The notes under the pieces are model-generated. The model was not told the DNA's origin. It made no database searches and was given only the letters and a program-made list of their open reading frames with translations. The position numbers and the translations under genes were made by a program. A stretch of 64,000 nucleotides of DNA, taken from the NCBI RefSeq assembly GCF_022343555.1, contig NZ_JAKQZH010000005.1:92064-156063 (forward strand), in the 5' to 3' direction. Numbering within the stretch: position 1 is the stretch's first letter; every line of letters starts with the position of its first letter. Shown here in pieces: positions 59,967-64,000 of this stretch. The DNA is from Marinobacter sp. C7. GTDB taxonomy: Bacteria; Pseudomonadota; Gammaproteobacteria; Pseudomonadales; Oleiphilaceae.

Positions 59967-62900
59967 GCGTCTACCTCAGTGAAGTACCAATAGGGTGAAT
60001 CTGGTTGTTCAAATGGATCGAATACTGCTCTCTCTTTAGGTGGAGGCGTGCTATGCAAGGCAATGTCAAAACTCTGATAGTCATCAAGGAGTGGCGTTGG
60101 AAAGACCAGCGGACCAACCTCCGTTTCAATTACGGCCTGAAGACCTACTCTCAGGCGCGTGAAAGTGGCTTCCTGGTATAAATAGCTGTCGAACTCTGCG
60201 TTCTGGATTTCTCTCTTTACCAAAAATCTAACGGCAGACTGCGCTGGCAACGACTGTCTCGCAACAACTTTTCTCAAAGGCCGAATCGCCCTTAGCTGCA
60301 CATCCGATACATTCGCGCCCGAATGCGGGATGTACGTGGATGAACGCGTATAAGCGAGCTCCTGAACAACCAGTTTGAATGGCTCGGTTGGTAATCCTGC
60401 TTGCTCTCCCCGAAATAGTCTAAGTCGACTGTTCAACAGCATCTGCACAGTCACAACATAGTCATCCGGAGCTGGCTTGGAGTCGGCAGCAAACTCCGGA
60501 TCAGATTGCACTTTCGAGTACTTCTCAACTGTAACCCGGATAGGAGAGAGCAATGAAATGAGCTGACCATAGAACTCCTTCTCGCTGGTTTCACCCAGGG
60601 TTCTATCCGGCGAAACACCCCAAGGCCCACGTTTCAACAATTGCTCCAAAGAATCGTCCGTAGCGCTTCCCGCGTATAAACTTCCTCCGACCACCATACC
60701 CATGCCCAAGACCGCCCATCCCCACCCTGGAACGAACAAAAGGGACGACATCAAGGGGGAAGCCAGAAAAACAAGACCGCCGGTCATAGCAATAGCGTGT
60801 CCTGCGGCCGCATCAAGATCTTTGTTCATGAGGCTCAGTCTCATCTCCCAAAAGCTCAGCCCCACAGCGGCTGCGCCGGAAAGAAAACTGGCCAACCCCA
60901 CTGTCCGCACTAGTGTTTGGGCTCCCACTGTCTGCAGACGATTCCCGATGAGAATCCAGCTTTTCATGTCAAAAAGTGGACGAGTTGCAACCCTGTACAA
61001 GCGGGTGCCACCTTTTGTCGCCGAGCGGCGATCACCCAAAACCTGACTAAGCTTCAACGAGGCTGCCGTAACATCTATGAGCGCACTGGTAGCAAGTTTT
61101 ACCGCCGATAATGACCAATTTCCGCTATGCGAACTTAGAGCTGAGTTCAGGTTTTTCGCTTCCAAGAATACATTGAAAGCTGCCAATGCGACCAAGCTGC
61201 GGGAGATAGCCGGTCCATCTACGATCTCTCCCAAACGCCTCGCGTAATCAATTTTGATGAGGCTAAGCTTTCGAACCTCGGGATGGTCTACCGGGGCAAA
61301 GAAGACGAGGGTATGGCCCGCAACCTTTTTAACAGCCTCCTCAAGTTGGCCAACGGCTCGCCTGGCGCTCGTCGAGGCAAATCCGGTACCTGAAGTATCG
61401 ATTAAATCGGCATAGAGGTAATCTTTGGCGCGGGTAAGAACACCTTTTGTGCGATCAAAGTCCGTCAATCCCCGATTCAAGCCATTGCCTGACACCCCCA
61501 GAATGGTTCCACTCGAAACAGCCCCCGCCCTGTCCATCACTTCTATGCCTTTCAGATCCGGATCAGCCAGTACAAAGTTTGAGGAGGCAGCCTGCATAAT
61601 GCGCTGAACCTCAATTTGCTGAATCGCATCCTCTTCAACCAAACGCTTGCATACTGCCAGAAGCGCCGAGCTCCATTCTTCCAGGGAGCGAGAGACTAAT
61701 GCGCCCATCTTGCCGCCATCGGAAACGTTTTTAACCAGGTTGTTCTCACCCTTGCTCTGTTCATCGAGCTGCTTTTCCAGGTAGGCAAGAGACTGCAAAT
61801 TCAGCCGGTCCAGAAGCATTTCGTCGATCTCGCGCTGATCGAGGGCAAGCTGTTGGAGTCGATCAAAGGCAGAAGTGATACCTGAATCTGTATCGACCTC
61901 TTCACCCCGCTCTGGCTGAGGTGCCCAGGCGTTCAGGAATTCATCTTTTAGCACCCAATCCTTCAGTCTGCGCAGAATGTCATGATCGACAACCATTCCA
62001 TGAGCCTTCACGACTCCCGGTATCTGCTGCAAAACATTCAGTTGATCCGCCAGCAGCAGATAGGCTTCGCAGACCGCAACGTCGGAACAGACCTGGTAGT
62101 CACCAAGAACGGATCCGAAAACATTTTCCTCCAACAGTGACTCAAGTTTCTGTACATGAGCTTCGATAATGCGGAGCGCGTGTTGTTTTTCCGTTGTTTT
62201 CAGCGTTTCATCCAGCTTAGCCCTGTCTATAGCGCCGGCATATCGGGCCAGGGCACCGGGCTCTCCGCTCGGTAAAGGGTCAAAAACTGCCTGGCGAATG
62301 AGCATGGCAGAGTGCGCCACAGGGCTTTCCTGAATGGAGGCATCAATTGCATCCAGATAATGCAGAGCAAGATGTAGTTGGGCCAGGGAATGCCGCATCC
62401 GAAATAACGGGTCGGGGATAGCCAGGCCAACCAGACCTTTATTGGGCCGGATATCGGCCAGAAGATCCTCTCCCGACTCGCAGGTCAGGTCCATGAGTGC
62501 TGCAGTTTCGGAGCCAGCAGCTGCATTCACATTTTCCCTGAGCACTCGGTTCAGTCTGATACAGAGTTCAGCCTCACCAGGCCCCTCGAACCCCTCCTTG
62601 AAATCACTGGGATTCTCCAACATCAACTCAATGCCAAGATCCCTTGCCCGAAGCCCTTCTACCTGCTGAATCGGCGACGCGGGGTAGCCCCGGGCAAAGT
62701 TGATATCATCGACAAAGGCTGCGGGCCAGGCATGATCGATGTTGGTTGCCCTGGTCTTTAGAGCCTCCGAATCCTGCTCCAGCGTGCGGACATACCGCCA
62801 GTGCCACTGGATTTCACTGTAGGCGACCCGGATGTCCTGTATCACGGATTGCCCCTGCAACATCGCCGGAACCAGGATGTCGTGCTGCCATTCCCCCACA

Positions 62901-63334
62901 GCGGGCCGGGCACGAAAGCTCTCGTAGGGCTCCGCCTCCCATTCAGTGCGCGCCGATCCCACATCGACATCACTCATCCTGCCCCGAACGTTGATCTCGA
63001 GTTCCCGCCACAGGGTGTTGCCACGAAATACGTACAGGTAACCAGGCCTGAGCAGCGCTACGCTTCGTCCGGTATGGAAGGTCAGGCCCCCGGATTTGAC
63101 GGGCAGATTGTTCTGGATTTCGGCCAGGGGTTTGACTCTCAGCAGGGTGTTTTCCTGATAGTCCTCCCTCTCAATGTTGGAATGGGCACGCTCCAGCAGC
63201 GGCAGGGTCAGATGGCCGCCGGCGCGGGTGGGGACTTTCAGAACCAGATTGCCTGGTTCGTTGTCATCATACTCGGCGCGCCGGCGCAGGGACTGGTCGA
63301 GGCTCTCATCGGTGAAATTCGCAAGATCGGTCAT
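59963..63334 (-). CDS. MIX-motif, VasX-like type VI secretion effector
   Basis: The 1123-residue protein has, near residues 89-111, the MIX-type motif LLRPGYLYVF (h-R-x-G-h-h-Y), which marks type VI secretion effectors, within a VasX-like N-terminal region. A long helical middle follows, then hydrophobic helices at about 810-890 (LASFLSGAAAVGLSFW, then GHAIAMTGGLVFLASPLMSS, then GWAVLGMGMVVGGSLYAG) and a C-terminal soluble part of about 230 residues. The hydrophobic cluster suggests membrane insertion in the target cell, as for VasX. Its ATG overlaps the VgrG stop (ATGA). No enzyme domain is recognised. Confidence 0.75.
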   Translation of the reverse strand: MTDLANFTDESLDQSLRRRAEYDDNEPGNLVLKVPTRAGGHLTLPLLERAHSNIEREDYQENTLLRVKPLAEIQNNLPVKSGGLTFHTGRSVALLRPGYLYVFRGNTLWRELEINVRGRMSDVDVGSARTEWEAEPYESFRARPAVGEWQHDILVPAMLQGQSVIQDIRVAYSEIQWHWRYVRTLEQDSEALKTRATNIDHAWPAAFVDDINFARGYPASPIQQVEGLRARDLGIELMLENPSDFKEGFEGPGEAELCIRLNRVLRENVNAAAGSETAALMDLTCESGEDLLADIRPNKGLVGLAIPDPLFRMRHSLAQLHLALHYLDAIDASIQESPVAHSAMLIRQAVFDPLPSGEPGALARYAGAIDRAKLDETLKTTEKQHALRIIEAHVQKLESLLEENVFGSVLGDYQVCSDVAVCEAYLLLADQLNVLQQIPGVVKAHGMVVDHDILRRLKDWVLKDEFLNAWAPQPERGEEVDTDSGITSAFDRLQQLALDQREIDEMLLDRLNLQSLAYLEKQLDEQSKGENNLVKNVSDGGKMGALVSRSLEEWSSALLAVCKRLVEEDAIQQIEVQRIMQAASSNFVLADPDLKGIEVMDRAGAVSSGTILGVSGNGLNRGLTDFDRTKGVLTRAKDYLYADLIDTSGTGFASTSARRAVGQLEEAVKKVAGHTLVFFAPVDHPEVRKLSLIKIDYARRLGEIVDGPAISRSLVALAAFNVFLEAKNLNSALSSHSGNWSLSAVKLATSALIDVTAASLKLSQVLGDRRSATKGGTRLYRVATRPLFDMKSWILIGNRLQTVGAQTLVRTVGLASFLSGAAAVGLSFWEMRLSLMNKDLDAAAGHAIAMTGGLVFLASPLMSSLLFVPGWGWAVLGMGMVVGGSLYAGSATDDSLEQLLKRGPWGVSPDRTLGETSEKEFYGQLISLLSPIRVTVEKYSKVQSDPEFAADSKPAPDDYVVTVQMLLNSRLRLFRGEQAGLPTEPFKLVVQELAYTRSSTYIPHSGANVSDVQLRAIRPLRKVVARQSLPAQSAVRFLVKREIQNAEFDSYLYQEATFTRLRVGLQAVIETEVGPLVFPTPLLDDYQSFDIALHSTPPPKERAVFDPFEQPDSPYWYFTEVDA

Positions 63335-64000
63335 TCCTTTGACCCCTTATCCGAAATGGTTTCAACGGTTACTTCTTCCGGTGTCGATTGCCCACCTACG
63401 ATGTCCACGATCAACATCCTTTGCGGCGTTTTATATCCTTCATGCGAGACGTTATCCGGGCCAGCCCATTGGCGCTGATCTACTACAGCAAGTTCCGGAG
63501 GACTTACCGTTTCCGCTGGAACACCGTCAAGCAGCCGGGGCAACTCGGGGAGGCTTGCAGACTGGCTGGAGCCCTTTCCAGGAGCGCCGCCGGAATTGAT
63601 CCTTATTCCCGGCCCACTGAGCGTTACACCACTGGCGTCGAGCCTGATGAAACTTCCTCCGCCGGCGATGGTGAGTTCCGCTCCTGCATCCAGTACGACC
63701 TTGGCACCGGCCTTGTGGTGCACTTCGGTACGGGCTTCGGAGGCCATGGTCTGGCCGGTTTTCTGGTGGAAAGTGCCGGTTATGGTCTGGCTGCAGTCGG
63801 CCCCGACGGACACCCGTTTTTCTCCGCGGGTGGTGCAATGTTCGTTGCCTTTCACATGGCTGTAGTCCTGCCCCTCCACGGTTCGGTGACTGTCGTTGCG
63901 GATGACTTCGGTTCGGTTGTGCTCGGTGAGCAGGTCCAGGTCCTTCTGGGCATGGAGGTAGATCTGTTCCTGGTCGGCTTCGTCCTCAAAGCGCAGTTCG
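63331..64000 (-). CDS. vgrG: VgrG (TssI) type VI secretion spike, C-terminal part, N-terminus outside the window
   Basis: The open frame continues past the window edge. The visible part has ELRFEDEADQEQIYLHAQKD, the hallmark of VgrG just after the gp5-like domain, then the beta-helix repeats (RTEVIRNDSHRTVEGQ, CSQTITGTFHQKTGQ, KVVLDAGAELTIAGGGSFI) ending in GVTLSGPGIRINSGG. A roughly 75-residue extension follows, which could bind the effector. VgrG forms the tip of the type VI spike. The stop overlaps the effector start, which strongly ties the two. Confidence 0.92.
   Translation of the reverse strand, partial: ELRFEDEADQEQIYLHAQKDLDLLTEHNRTEVIRNDSHRTVEGQDYSHVKGNEHCTTRGEKRVSVGADCSQTITGTFHQKTGQTMASEARTEVHHKAGAKVVLDAGAELTIAGGGSFIRLDASGVTLSGPGIRINSGGAPGKGSSQSASLPELPRLLDGVPAETVSPPELAVVDQRQWAGPDNVSHEGYKTPQRMLIVDIVGGQSTPEEVTVETISDKGSKE

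Overview
The window looks like a chromosomal segment of a gamma-proteobacterium, most likely Marinobacter or a close marine relative. The basis is gene content and order: the rpsB-tsf-pyrH-frr-uppS-cdsA-dxr-rseP-bamA-skp-lpxD-fabZ-lpxA-lpxB-rnhB block, divergent from map-glnD-dapC, plus an RR/FecR/histidine-kinase locus and a high-GC core. No species call can be proven from the sequence alone.

Layout. (1) 1-5.9 kb: a clearly AT-richer, minus-strand catabolic operon for an alkylbenzoate of p-cumate type: ferredoxin reductase, Rieske dioxygenase alpha and beta subunits, extradiol dioxygenase, dihydrodiol dehydrogenase, Rieske ferredoxin, class II aldolase-fold decarboxylase, and the first 14 codons of another gene running off the window. 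An inverted repeat resembling the CymR (cumate) operator lies just upstream. (2) 5.9-6.65 kb: gene-poor junction. (3) 6.65-10.7 kb: periplasmic and redox-stress-like set (double-CMD protein, cyclophilin-fold protein, AraC regulator, cupin, aldo/keto reductase). (4) 10.9-14.1 kb: glutathione-dependent formaldehyde detoxification (frmA, fghA) with a divergent LysR gene. (5) 14.2-23.6 kb: DUF3365 haem protein, esterase, MBL hydrolase, yciO, bolA, topB, then a response regulator/FecR/histidine kinase locus whose kinase has only a very short external sensor region. (6) 23.6-30.1 kb: two lipoproteins, lone eutBC, SDR and OYE-type oxidoreductases. (7) 30.4 kb: initiator tRNA-fMet. (8) 30.5-45.2 kb: the conserved translation / isoprenoid / outer-membrane / lipid A block. 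(9) 45.4-53.2 kb: map, glnD and lysine (DAP) genes dapC, arsC-like, dapD, dapE. Every gap from dapC to slyX is packed with copies of a 30-bp palindromic repeat (16 full copies in the window). (10) 53.4-58.9 kb: slyX, a membrane-anchored cold-shock-domain protein, a single-AAA Clp-like protein with a small overlapping partner, gloA, DUF1853, and a ParD-like/zeta-like toxin-antitoxin pair. (11) 58.9-64 kb: the C-terminal end of a type VI secretion VgrG, translationally coupled to a 1123-aa MIX-motif, VasX-like effector and then to a two-TM DUF6708-like protein.

The most interesting points are the CymR-like operator with a complete upper cumate pathway whose decarboxylase lacks the canonical His metal ligands, the VgrG-effector-membrane protein cargo operon, the single-AAA Clp-like protein, the sensor-reduced histidine kinase, and the palindrome family that has colonised the dap gene gaps. 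Starts were moved from the longest possible frame wherever a Shine-Dalgarno sequence, signal peptide or family length favoured an internal codon. These choices are stated in each entry.
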